Below are positions 12,745-25,080 of a DNA stretch of 64,000 nucleotides, piece by piece (within the stretch, counting starts at the first letter, position 1; each line of letters starts with the position of its first letter). The DNA lies in NCBI RefSeq assembly GCF_002776525.5, contig NC_045441.1, positions 114,571,831 to 114,635,830 on the forward strand. Direction: 5' to 3'. The stretch comes from Piliocolobus tephrosceles (lineage: Eukaryota; Chordata; Mammalia; Primates; Cercopithecidae). Both the position numbers and the translations under genes were made by a program. The notes under the pieces were generated by a model that was not told the DNA's origin, did no database searches, and saw nothing but the letters and a program-made list of their open reading frames with translations.

Positions 12745-13545
12745 TCATGGGTTGAATTTGTTCTTCAAAAAAGATGTTGAAGTCCTCATTCCCAGTTCAT
12801 GTAAATGTAATTTTATTTGGAAGTAAGGTCTGCCTTAATTCTGGCTGGATGTCATAGTATTATGACTGGGTACCACATACTGGGCTATTTGAGACAACAG
12901 GAATTTATTTCTCACAGTTCTGGAATCTGGAAGTCTTAGGTAAGGGTGCCAGCATGGTCACGTTCTGGTGTAGGGCTCCCTTCCAGGTTTCAGAATTCTG
13001 ACTTCTGGTGTCCTCACATGGCAGAAGGGGTGAGTTAGTTGCTCTCTGGTTTCCTTTATAAAGGCACTAATACCATTTATGAGGGCTTCCCTCTCATGAG
13101 TTAATTGCCTCCCAAAAGCCCCACTTCCAAATACCACTCACATCCACCAGGGATTAGATTTCAGCATACAGATTTTGAGAAGATATAATATTCAACCCAT
13201 AACAACATCTCTGCAGAGGATCAAATTAAGATGAGGTCATTAGTGTGGGCCCTAATCCAGTGTGATTGGTATTTTAATACAAAGACAAAATTTGACATAG
13301 AAATAGATGTATCAGGAAAGATGGTGTGAAGACACAAAGAAAACATCTTCCGTAAGCCAAAAAACATTTGAGGCTACCAGAAACTAGGATTGCTGCATAG
13401 AACAGATTCTCCTTCACAAATGTGAGAAGGGGCCAAGGAAGCTGACATCTTGATTTTGTACTTCTAGAATCCAGAGCTTTGAGGAAATAAATTTATTTTG
13501 TTCCAACTCCTAACTTGTAATACTTTCTTTTAACATCCCTAGACA
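12745..13545 (+). mobile_element. Old MaLR LTR (MLT1-like), interrupted
   Basis: The left part (12745-12831) reads 'gggttgaatttgttcttcaaaaaagatgttgaagtcctc ... ttatttggaagtaaggtct'. The right part (13206-13545) resumes with 'tctctgcagaggatcaaattaagatgaggtcatt' and runs to 'tttgaggaaataaatttattttgttcc'. Joined, they make one old LTR. The gap is filled by another LTR on the opposite strand. Exact subfamily is uncertain. Confidence 0.6.
12832..13205 (-). mobile_element. MLT1-like LTR nested in another LTR
   Basis: On the minus strand an old MaLR-type LTR reads, as plus-strand text, 'ggaatttatttctcacagttctggaatctgg ... tcctcacatggcagaagg ... ataatattcaacccataac'. It sits between the two halves of a plus-strand LTR and is therefore younger than its host. 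Confidence 0.6.
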
Positions 13546-13589
13546 ACCAACGCAGACATCATGAAGATCATGGATGTAAGGCTTTGAAA

Positions 13590-13935
13590 CTAGAGGCAGG
13601 AAAAACAGGTAAGTATAGTCTTGCATCAATTAACAATGAGGATATATTCTAAAGAATGCATTTGTAGGTGACTGTGTCATTATAGAAACTTCATAGAGGA
13701 TACTTAAACAAACTTAGCCTACTATACATTTAGGCTGTATGATATAGCCTGTTGTTCCTGGGCTACAAACCTGTACAGCATGTTATTGTGCTATTCTACT
13801 GTAGGCAATTGTCACACAATGGTAAGTATTTTTGTATCTATACATATCTAAGCATAGTAAAGGTACAGTAAAAATACAGTATTATAATCTTATGAAATGA
13901 CCTTTGTATGTGCAATTTTCTGTAATTGACTTAAA
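13590..13935. mobile_element. Nonautonomous Tigger/pogo-like DNA element
   Basis: The text 'tatagcctgttgttcctgggctacaaacctgtacagcatgttattgtgct ... acacaatggtaagtatt ... gtacagtaaaaatacagtattataatctta' matches a common primate MER-type element that I place with the Tigger group from memory. The exact name is not certain. Confidence 0.55.
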
Positions 13936-14035
13936 CATTATGCAGGATTTAGTCAAACATAATGTTTGACTAAAACATAGTCTTTGACTAAAACAGTTAT
14001 GCAGGCCACGACCATATTTGTAAGAGAATCCTCAA

Positions 14036-14416
14036 CAATGATTCAACTTGCTATTTACAACTATGCAAAAGTGATACATGTTCAGTAGAAACCTTATTTT
14101 GAATTTTGAATTTTTGATCTTTTCCCAGGCAAAGGATGTGTGATTCGATACTCTTGCAATGCTGGGGAGGTAGCAGCTGAAGCTACCAGTCAGGCCACAA
14201 GATTATGAGGGTAAACAACGGATATTCTGCAGTGCACTGTATTGTCAGATGATTTTGCCCAAATGTAGGCTAATGAAAGCATTCTGAACACGTTTAGGGT
14301 AGGCTAGTCTAAGCTGTGAAGGTCAGTAGATTTGGTATATTAATGTATTTTCAACTTACTGATGGGTTCATCTTTATGATGATGTAATCCTGTCATAAAT
14401 TGAGGAGCATCTGTAG
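14036..14416. mobile_element. Second Tigger/pogo-like DNA element
   Basis: It contains 'ttttgaattttgaatttttgatcttttcccagg', 'gattatgagggtaaacaacgga' and 'tgcactgtattgtcagatgattttgcccaaatgtaggcta', and ends 'ttgaggagcatctgtag'. These are hallmarks of a Tigger-related MER element. It is separated from the previous one by about 100 bp with its own small inverted repeat. Confidence 0.55.
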
Positions 14417-14469
14417 ATTGGGGATAAGTGAGGATATCGTAAGATGTAGGAATGGAAAAGATGGCCTAT

Positions 14470-14872
14470 ATATGAGAAACATTTTTATTTATTTATTTAA
14501 CTTTTATTTTAAGATCGGGGTGCAAGTGTAGGTTTGTTACATAGGTAAACTTATGTCATGGGGGTACAGATTATTTCATCATTCAGGTATTAAGGCTAGT
14601 ACCTGTTAGTTATTTTTCCTGATCCTCTCTCTTCTCCCACCCTCCACCTTCCAAAAGGCCCCAGTGTGTGTCTTACCTTCTATGTGTCCATGAGTTCTCA
14701 TCATTTAGCCCCCACTCATAAGTGAGAACATGCGATAATTGGTTTTCCATCCCTGTGTTAGTTTTACAAGGATAATGGCCTCCAGCTCCATCTGTGTCAC
14801 TGCAAAGGACATGCTCTTGTTCTCTTTGTGGCTGCATAGTATTCTATTATGTATATGGATCAAACTAGAAAG
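14470..14872 (-). mobile_element. L1 3' end (L1PA/L1PB-like)
   Basis: The reverse complement is an L1 3'UTR with poly(A), seen as a TTTA-rich start at 14480. Plus-strand markers are 'gtgcaagtgtaggtttgttacataggtaaac', 'cactcataagtgagaacatgcg' and 'ggcctccagctccatctg'. Confidence 0.9.
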
Positions 14873-15465
14873 CTAAAAGTCACTTGTATGCTTTCTTTCC
14901 TTTACTTCCTCCATTAATTTACCAATAGTCTTCATATTCTTCATTACATTTTAAGTAAATTTAATAAATTTACTTATTTAATAATAAAGAGAATAACTTT
15001 TCACTTTCTAATTTGATCCACTTAGTTCAATGCTTAAAAGGTGGCAAAAATGAGACGTTCAGAAGAAATCACCTTGGAATGTGAGAAGAGAAATTATTTT
15101 AGAAATGTTTTAATTTGAAGTTACTGTGAGCTATTTGGTTTGTTTTCAAAGAAACTTGAAAAAAAGATCTTTACTGGACATAAAAATTTGAGTTTCATTA
15201 ACATCTGAAGTAATGAGATTGCATAATGTGGAGTGAAGTGAAGATGGCTGAGGGAAAGGAAAAACAATACTTCAAGGGCAGCTGGTAGAGAAGGAAGTTA
15301 AAAAGACTTAAAAGTAGTCAGCAAATAGAAAGAGTGCTAAGGAAGCCAAGTGAAGTAAAAGAGTTCCAAGACTAATGGTAAGAGAAACATTTTAAATGAT
15401 ATATGGATATGAAGACAGAGAAGAGTCCATTAAATTAGGCAAATAACTATTCAGGCCTTTGGGCA
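14873..15465. other. Unassigned DNA
   Basis: AT-rich, with no recognised gene or repeat. Confidence 0.4.
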
Positions 15466-16125
15466 ATTTTTAAATTGAATTATTTGTCTTTTTCCTTACA
15501 TGGATATTAACCCCTTGTCAGATACACAGTTTGCAAATACTTTCTCACATTCTGTATGTTTTCACTTATATTGATTGTTATCTTTGTTATCAAAGTTTTT
15601 AGTTTGATATAATAGTCCCATTTGTCTAATTTTGCACTTGTTGTCTGTGCTTTTGAGGTCTTACTGTATTAAATGAAATAAGCCAGGCATGAAAAGACAA
15701 ATACCTCATGATCTCATTCGTATGTGGAATCTAAAAATGTGATCTTATAGGAGGAGAGTTTAATAGTGCTTAACAGAGGCTGGGGAGGGTAGGGAAAAGG
15801 AAAGATGGGGAGAGGCTGATTAACAGTTAGCCAGGAAGTTCTGGTGTTCTATTACACAAGCAAGATGACTATAGCTAATTATTATTAAATATTATGTTAT
15901 TAGTAAATAATGTAGTGTATATTTCAAGATAGCTAGGAGAAAGGATTGTGGATGCTATCACTGTGAAGAAATGACAAATGCTTAAATTGATGGATATGCT
16001 AATCATCCTAATTTGATCATTACACAATACATACATATATGGAAACATCACACTGTACTCATTAATATGTACAATTATGTTTCAATTATAATATAACAAC
16101 TTTAAAAACTGGGTAAATAATGTAC
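15466..16125 (+). mobile_element. 5'-inverted L1 insertion
   Basis: Bases 15466-15665 are the reverse complement of an L1 ORF2 3' segment ('ccccttgtcagatacacagtttgcaaatac', 'ttttagtttgatataatagtccca'). At about 15666 the sequence switches to plus-strand L1 ('aaatgaaataagccaggcatg') and runs through the 3'UTR to an A-rich end near 16125. This head-to-head arrangement is the classic twin-priming product. Confidence 0.75.
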
Positions 16126-16186
16126 AGCTTTAAAAACTAGGTAAAGGGATAATCATTATGTAATCTGATGGTAACTTGGAAAAGAA

Positions 16187-16214
16187 CACACACACACACA
16201 CACACACGCACACA
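16187..16214. repeat. (CA)n microsatellite
   Basis: A short CA run with one CG interruption. Confidence 0.9.
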
Positions 16215-16930
16215 TTTCTGGTATGTTAGCATATTCATCTTAGAAATAAATAAGACAACTCTCTTGGAATAGCAATGGATGTGATTTAACAAAACAGATG
16301 TGCCAAGTTCATAGATTCTGAGATATAATTAAAAAGATTATTTTAACATCTCTGACTTTGCGTTTTACTATCCAATGTAATTGAATTTGCATTCTTCATG
16401 AGACAATCTGAGTTTGCTTCCTGCCAATAGGCCTTACCAACCGAGATTATTTTAGATTAATTTTTCTTCCTAAGGATGTTTTTGATACCACATTGGTTGT
16501 TTGAATTCATTGTGTGAGTACTGGCTTGCAATTTATTTTCTCAAGAGACAATTCATTTTCTTCTTTCTCCTAGACTTAGTTTGAGACATTCAAATTTCCT
16601 TATTGCAACATTCTGTTTGGTGTATTTATATATTATCAAAGTTATGCTCTGGACATATCCTTTTGGTGGCACTTATCCATCTCCATGCCAGAACATTTTA
16701 TTATGCATGGATTCACATCTTCTCCACCTCTTCCCATGCCCCCTTCTAGTAGTACATAAAATAATGGTAAGTGAATTTTTTTGGTGGCTAGGATTTCACA
16801 CGGCAATAGAGTTTGCTAATAGGACTATCATAAACTTTCTAGAAATGAATATTTCTTACCTTTCATAATCATTTTTCAACATGAGGTTGGCTTGAAGTTC
16901 CACATCAGAAATGCAAGCATATAAGGAATG
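16215..16930. other. Unassigned DNA
   Basis: No gene is recognised. An open frame of 95 codons at 16581-16868 has a hydrophobic start but no known domain or homologue that I can name. Confidence 0.4.
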
Positions 16931-17372
16931 TATTAGTTTCCTATTGCTGTGACAAAATGTCCAAACTTAGTGGCTTGAAATCATACAAATTTATTATCAT
17001 TCATATTTGGAGGTAAAATATCTGACATTGATTTTATGGGGCTAAAATTACAGTGTTGGCAGAACTGCATTCCTTTTGGACACATTAGGGGAGAATCTGT
17101 TCTTTGTATTTTGTAGCTTCTAGAAGCTGCCTACATTCACTGTCTCACAGTTGAGTCCCTCTAACCTCTGCGGCTGCCATCACATCTCCTTCTCTGACTG
17201 ATGCCTCCTCCTCCTCCCCATCCTAAGAGCCTACCAAATAACCTAGGAAAATCTCCTCATTTCAACACCCTAAATATAGTCACATATGCAAATTCCTTTT
17301 TGCCATGTCAAGTAACATATTCAAAGATTTCGGGAGTTAGGATGTGAACTCACTCACTGGGGGACAATTATT
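16931..17372 (-). mobile_element. MLT1-like MaLR LTR
   Basis: It reads 'gtattagtttcctattgctgtgacaaaatg ... cttagtggcttgaaatcatacaaatttatt ... gccatgtcaagtaacatattcaaagatttcgggagttaggatgtg'. This is the reverse complement of an old MaLR-class LTR. Subfamily uncertain. Confidence 0.6.
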
Positions 17373-17424
17373 GTGCTTATGAAAAAGAGTGAGCTACAAA
17401 CGATAGAATGATATTCACATAGTA

Positions 17425-17520
17425 AATATATATATGAATATATATACACACATACATATTCACACACATACACAGATTGAGATATATATGTGTATATATA
17501 TACATACATATATCTATAAC
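17425..17520. repeat. Compound (TA)n/(CA)n microsatellite
   Basis: Alternating TATA and CACA tracts form partly self-complementary stretches. Open frames across it (17354-17581 minus) are low-complexity artefacts. Confidence 0.85.
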
Positions 17521-17805
17521 TCAAAAGTGATAGGCTAAGAATACTTTTGGGGTATCTAAAATGCTGAAAGATACATTTCAAATATAATTAATAGTTAAAA
17601 CAGCTGATGGCAAAAAGATCAAAAGTACTTGGACATTTTCCTGTTCCAGGGAGACAACTTGTCTTTAAAGACAGTGAGACAGTGCCCTTCTTAAGAAGGA
17701 TTACTTTATTTGACTTTTTCTGAGGTCTTCAAGGACAGTTGGAATAAAGGGCATTAAAAAAAACTCAAGTATTGGAAAGCTTGTTTTGGAGTTATTAGCT
17801 TAAAT

Positions 17806-19252
<1,447 letters not shown>

Positions 19253-19527
19253 GTTTTTTAAATAAAGAATAAAAATGCCAAGGTATCTATAATAGAAAAA
19301 ACAGTAATGAAATAGAAATGGAATGTTTGTTTGAGAAAATATTTGCTGAATACTTCCTCTTCCCAGTTCAATGAAAGTCATGGAGTGTTGCTGTTATTTG
19401 TTTTCCTTTAATACATAAAGAGAATGTGCTTAAATGGTATAAGTTAAGAAAATCTTGGATAGTTTTATTTTTTTACTCTTCAATTTTCTGGACTCCAATA
19501 TATATCACCGGGAGTAGGGAGCAAGCC
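19253..19527. other. Unassigned DNA
   Basis: No recognised gene or repeat. Confidence 0.4.
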
Positions 19528-19622
19528 TCAGCAGTATCTATGGAAACGGTAGAAATATATCATTACTTGGATCCTACCCCAGACCTACAGAATCAGAATC
19601 ATCAGGCACTATTTAAAACAAA
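19528..19622 (+). mobile_element. hAT-Charlie fragment (MER5/MER20-like)
   Basis: The text 'ggatcctaccccagacctacagaatcagaatcatcagg' matches the shared core of MER5/MER20 nonautonomous hAT elements. Only about 95 bp remain. Confidence 0.55.
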
Positions 19623-19867
19623 CTAACTGACAAAACATTTATTAGCTTTTTTTCTGATGCACAACTCAAGATGACAACCGCTTTGGTTTAACAATGTTCT
19701 AGACCTTCAACAAAATGAGACTTAAATTAGTCAATCACAGAAAATACTGAAGAAACTAGAGAAATAATAAGGCATTTAGGAAAACTTTAAAGAAATAAAA
19801 AAGGCCCCTTTTGCATGTTTGCAACTAGAGACCACCTAATCACTTACTGTAAAAATCAGCATAATAT

Positions 19868-20166
19868 AGGTTTTTTTTTCTTTTGAGACAATGTCTTTCT
19901 CTTGCCCGGGCTGAAGTTAAGTGCCGCGATCTTGGCTCACTACAACATCCGTCTCCCAGGTTCAAGCTATCCTCCTGCCTCAACCCCCCTAGAAGCTGGG
20001 ATTACAGGTGCACACCACCATGCCTGGCTAATTTTTGTATTTTTAGTAGAGATGGAGTTTCTCCATGTTGGCCAGGCTGGTCTTGAACTCCTGACCTCAG
20101 GTGATCCACCCACCTCGGTCTCCCAAAGTGTTGGGATTACAGGTGTGAGGCAACACACCCAGCCTA
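19868..20166 (-). mobile_element. AluS-like element
   Basis: Full-length Alu on the minus strand. Approximate flanking repeats are ATAATATAGGTTT on the left and TAACATAGGTCTT on the right. Several open frames across it on both strands are Alu by-products. Confidence 0.93.
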
Positions 20167-20617
20167 ACATAGGTCTTTGAGTATAACATTCAAATATTTT
20201 ATCATTGAGCAGATAGGGAAACCAATTTATTCTTTATTATTTTCATTCTTTTGATTAACAAGGCTCTGATTCTCTTCCATTCCATTCAGGTTCATCACCA
20301 AATTATAAAATTTCTGCTTTTCTCCTCCCCCACATGTTATAAACATACACAATTCTATTATTAACAAATTATCAATGCCAGGAAAACACAAAGTGATCAA
20401 TAAGTATTTTTAATACTACTAAGTTTGTAACAAGATTATTCTCAAAAAAGAAATGAGCCAGGAAAAATAATATGATGCGTAAAGTGATGCAATCTAGAGC
20501 ATTTAGAGAGTTTTGAATGAAAATGATAGGTCTGTGTGCTAGAATATATGAGGTGCTCAATAAATACCGATTATTTAAATAAATATTATCAAATGTTTAA
20601 ATGACTAAATAGTAATC
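20167..20617. other. Unassigned DNA
   Basis: No gene is recognised. 'ggtgctcaataaatacc' at about 20551 resembles the end of a MIR or L2. Confidence 0.35.
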
Positions 20618-20922
20618 TTTTTTTTTTTTTGGTGGGCAGGGGGACAGAATCTTGCTTCATCACCCAGGCTGGAGTACAGTGGCATAATCTTGGCTCACTG
20701 CAGCCTCTGCCTCCGGGTTCAAGCAATTCTCATTCCTCAGCCTCTGGAGTAGCTGAAATATCAGGTGTACACCACCATGCACAGCTAATTTTTGTATTTT
20801 TAGTAGAGATGGGGTTTCACTGTGTTGGCCAGGCTGATCTCGAATTCCTGACCTCAAGTGATCTACAGGCCTCAGCCTCCCAAATTGCTCGGATTACAGG
20901 TGTGAGCCACCACACCAGGCTA
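20618..20922 (-). mobile_element. AluS-like element
   Basis: Full-length two-arm Alu on the minus strand with an interrupted poly(T). A 115-codon open frame over it is the familiar Alu-derived artefact. Confidence 0.93.
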
Positions 20923-22131
20923 GTGACTCTCCATAGGACTGAAACAATTGGAATAAAGCAGCTAAAATCAGTTTAGGTAATTGGAAACCTGCTAAGTTAG
21001 TATCCACATTAGAACACATCAGGTGAACCTCTTCTTGTAAAGGATGTATTTGCCTTACTGATTTACATAGGGCTCTAGGAGTCAACTGATAAAATATTAT
21101 ATATCTCCGTATTTGTGATTTAGGTATATGCTACTATTGCTGGTGAAGTGGTAGGGACAACAGGATAAAGGTGATAGATCCAGCTACAGGAGTGTGAGGT
21201 GTCCCTGGAGAGATCTCTTTGTAAGGTAGTTTGTTTCAAGTAAAATAAGCCGAATTCACTAACAGACTGAAAGTGAGTAGAGCATCATTTTTCTCAGAAT
21301 AAACTGGGGAATTCTACTTGAGTTCATGACAAGACACACCTGTATTTCTTGGGAATATTCATATTTAAACTAAAATAATTGTCTTATTAATCTCCTTAAT
21401 TAATAAGGAATGGTCTCAGAAATGATGTTAAAAATGAACAGGATTAGAATCTACAGCAGATGGGACAGAACTGATCTTTCCACTTTGCAAGAGGCTGCTG
21501 AGCTCTGGAGGCACAAGAATATTAAGTGGCCCTGTGGGGTTGAGGCAGGAGGCAGGAGATCCTGGTAGCAGGACAACATGGAAAATGGGAGCAATGAGAG
21601 ATAGATCATGCACTGAAAAAGTTTCCAGAAATATTGTGGAAGGTGTTACAGAAAGAGCAACTTTTGCATGAGTTGATGAGTGTGTGGAAATTACCAAATT
21701 CAAAGTAAATAAGTACATGGATACAATTTGTATTAACAACCTAGGAAAGCTTGGAGCAAATAAATAAAAAAGCACATTTAAATAATCCAGTCAAAATTTC
21801 TTAGTCCAATTTATTTCAGCAGTATTTCTGTTATTAATACTATAATCTCACAACATTTATTTTAAAAATATGAGGAATATTTGATGTCATACCTTTTTTT
21901 CTGACTTATGGTGTAAATCGATAATTGATGTGGCAGTATGGAGGATAAAAAGCTAAATATTTGATATCCCAGACTCTTTATTCTGCATTTGGGCTGAATC
22001 CTGAATCATATTTAGAGTCAAAAGCAAGCTATTAGAGTAGCAGCCATGTGAACAATGAAATTTCTGTCACTTATGATGACAGATTCTTGTGATTGCTACA
22101 TTTCAACTGCAGAAAGTTTGCTGATATAGAG
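20923..22131. other. Unassigned DNA
   Basis: No repeat is recognised. A 115-codon open frame on the minus strand (21428-21775) is the longest non-repeat frame in the window. It has no domain that I recognise, and its composition is hydrophobic and serine-rich. Confidence 0.4.
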
Positions 22132-22440
22132 GTTTTTTTTTTTTTTTTTTTTTTGAGACAGGGTCTCACCCTGTCCCCAAGGCTGGAGGAGTGTAGTGTC
22201 ATATCTTGGCTCACTGCAGCCTCCACCTCCTGGGTTCAAGCAATTCTCCCACCTCAGCCGCCTCCCGAGTGCCTGGGACTATAGGCACACACCATCACAC
22301 CTGGCTAATTTTTGTGTCTTTTGGTAGAGACAGGTTTCAACAAGTTGGCCGGGCTGTTCTCAAGCGTATGACCTCAAGTGATCTGCCCACCTCAGCCTCC
22401 CAAAGTGTTGGGATTACAGGCATGGATCACCCCACCCAGT
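22132..22440 (-). mobile_element. Alu element (AluJ/S)
   Basis: Minus-strand Alu with a T24 run at its tail side and diverged arms ('ggctggaggagtgtagtgtcatatcttggctcactgcagcc'). Confidence 0.92.
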
Positions 22441-22869
22441 CAATATTCAGTTTATAAAGTCATAAATTAAGCCATATGTGGGAGTAGCTATGCCATTTCT
22501 GTTAAAACTTCACAGTAGGGATGGTGTGAAGTTAGCATTATTGCTGACTCTCTATTTCATGATTCCTTTGGTCCTGAGAGCATCTCTGGTATTGAAGACC
22601 CTGTGTTAATATTGTTTATTAAGCATTTTTCTGTTTAAATTGACTAGATTCTTTTCTCTGTAATTAAGAACTTTGACTGATACATGTTTCCATAGCTATT
22701 TTCTACTAATGTGCAAGAAAAATAAACTCATATAATAAAAATCCACTTACAATTTTTCAGCAAAATGCACTGAAATTCCACAAAAATGCCCTCCTACACA
22801 AAGAGATTTAACATATGTTATTGCATATATTCTTTGAGAAGACTTTAGAAAAATTTTACCCCAAAAAAG
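22441..22869. other. Unassigned DNA
   Basis: No recognised gene. AT-rich. Confidence 0.35.
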
Positions 22870-23481
22870 TATTCAAGAAACTTCTAGTTTCTGGTCTTAT
22901 GTGAAAAGAGCTTGGTAGTTTTGACTCCCACACTCACAACAAGAAAAGACTAAGCAAACTGAATACCAATAACTCTTTTTAGATTCCTCAGAAAATTTAC
23001 ACCACAGGACAAGCTGACACTCTGAAAACTGGAGAGACAAGTGAATAAAGAGAATCACAGTTTAGCAAAAGCAGAAACCCAGGATCATAATTCTACCACT
23101 AGAGCTACTACTGGTTTTATAGGTCAATAGAATACTTCCTTTTCCCCCACAACTTATCAACATACCAATGAGGCAACTAAATAATAATAAGGACCTCCAA
23201 CTTAAAGAATTGCAAGCCTCAAATTTTATTTAAGAATAAGTATCTAGGGAAACCTACAGAAAAAAAGAAAAACAAAACCATGGATGCTCAGGGAAATTTT
23301 ATCACCTAACATATTTAGCTAGAACGAACAGTAAACTAGCCTACTTTCTGGCAAGATAAACATAAAACCTCGCATTAAAGACCTATTTTTCTGTTTCTTT
23401 TACTTGTTAATTATGTTTAGCTGCGAAAAAGAAAGGTCATCCTTAAAAACAAAAGTCTGAAGTGAAAAATCAAGCATCAGG

Positions 23482-24575
23482 ACCAGGCTTAGGTATGGCA
23501 GAGATTTAAAAATCATTAGACCTGGAATTTTAAATTACTATAATTAATGTGCTGAGAGTTGTAATAGAAAAAGTGAAAAACATGAAAGAAGAACTGAGTA
23601 ATGTAAGCAGGTAGATAAAAACCACAATTAAGAATTGAAAGAAAATGTTAGAAAATTAAAAAAAAAAAAAAACCCATCAAAATGTAAAATGCTCTTGACA
23701 GACTCATCAGTACATTGGACATAGACTAGAAAAAAGTCACTGAGCTTAAAACGATGTCAANNNNNNNNNNGACAAAGAGAAAGAGAAAATCTTGAAAGAA
23801 CCCAGAGGAAAAATGTTCCTTATATACAGAAGAACATAGATAATAATCGTATCAGAACCAGGCTTAGGTATGGCAGAGATTTAAAAATCATTAGACCTGG
23901 AATTTTAAATTACTATAACGAATGTGCTGAGAGTTGTAATAGAAAAAGTGAAAAACATGAAAGAAGAACTGAGTAATGTAAGGAAGGAGATGAAAACTAC
24001 AATAAAGAATTGAAAGAAAATGTTAGAAAATTAAAAAACAAACAAACAAACAAAAAACAACACCAAAATGTAAAATGCTCTTGACAGACTCATCAGTAGA
24101 TTGGACATAGACTAGAAAAAAGTCACTGAGCTTAAAACGATGTCAACAGAAATTTCTCAAATTGAAAATCAAAGAGAAAAAATTATGTCAAAAGAAACAA
24201 AATAATAAAATAGAGGAGAATATACAAACACTGTGGAACAATTATCAAAGGTATAATGTAACAGATGTGTAATTGGAATACCAGAAGGAGAAGGAAATAA
24301 AGAAAGAAAAAGACAAACATTTGAAATAATAATGACTGAAAATTTCTGAAAAATTAATGACAGATACCAAGCCACAGATCTAGAGGTCAGAGAATATCAA
24401 ATGGGATTAACACCAAAACAACAACAACCACAACAACAAAACAAAAACTGAAAACGAAAATTTGCCCTGATATATTCAAACTTCAGGAAGACAAAGAGAA
24501 AGAGAAAATCTTGAAAGAACCCAGAGGAAAAATGTTGCTTATCTACAGAAGAACACAGATAATAATCATATTAGA
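23482..24575 (+). repeat. Partial tandem duplication within the L1M
   Basis: The block beginning 'accaggcttaggtatggcag' occurs at about 23482 and again at 23852. The copies can be followed to the common end near 'agataataatc' (about 23845 and 24567). The second copy is complete at about 725 bp. The first is cut by ten Ns at 23761-23770, with about 343 bp missing relative to copy 2 (24147-24489). The copies differ by several percent, for example 'taattaatg' versus 'taacgaatg'. Confidence 0.8.
23761..23770. other. Assembly gap (10 N)
   Basis: Ten undetermined bases lie inside the first copy of the tandem duplication. The gap length is a placeholder: comparison with copy 2 predicts about 343 bp. 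Confidence 0.95.
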
Positions 24576-25080
24576 CATGTTTTAAAAGAAGAAGTAGAGT
24601 GAAAAATAGGAGAAGAGTAGAATGACATATTTAAAGTGTTAAAAGAGAAAAAACACCAACCTGGAATTCTGCACCTATTGAAATTATTCTTCAGAATGAA
24701 AGAAAAATATTATCCCAGACCAAGAACAATTGAGGGAATTTGTCACTGGTAGACTTGCATTGCCAAAAATGTTGAAATAATTTTTTTTTTTCAGAGAGAA
24801 GGAAAATTATGTAGGTCAGAAACTTTAATCTATATAAAAAAAGAAAGAGTGTTAGAGAAAGAATAAATAATGGTAGAACAATTTTCCTTATTGGGAAATA
24901 ATCTAAAATATTGATAACAACAATGTAGTCAGGGATTATAGTTTGCATTTTATTAAGATAAATGATGGCAATGTCATAAAAGAGAAGAGAGATGAATTGA
25001 GAATATCCACTATAAGAACCTGTACTGTGCATGAAGCAGCAAAGTATTATTTGAAAGTAAACTTGGAATTGTTGTAAATA

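Noticed and set aside
20629..20976. 115-codon open frame on the plus strand
   Set aside because: It lies in the antisense of an Alu and is the usual Alu-derived frame (for example 'CWPGWS'-like and '[10 protein letters not shown]' text).
23482..24575. False duplication from joining two haplotypes
   Set aside because: The copies differ by several percent including indels, more than expected between alleles. Long reads would settle it.
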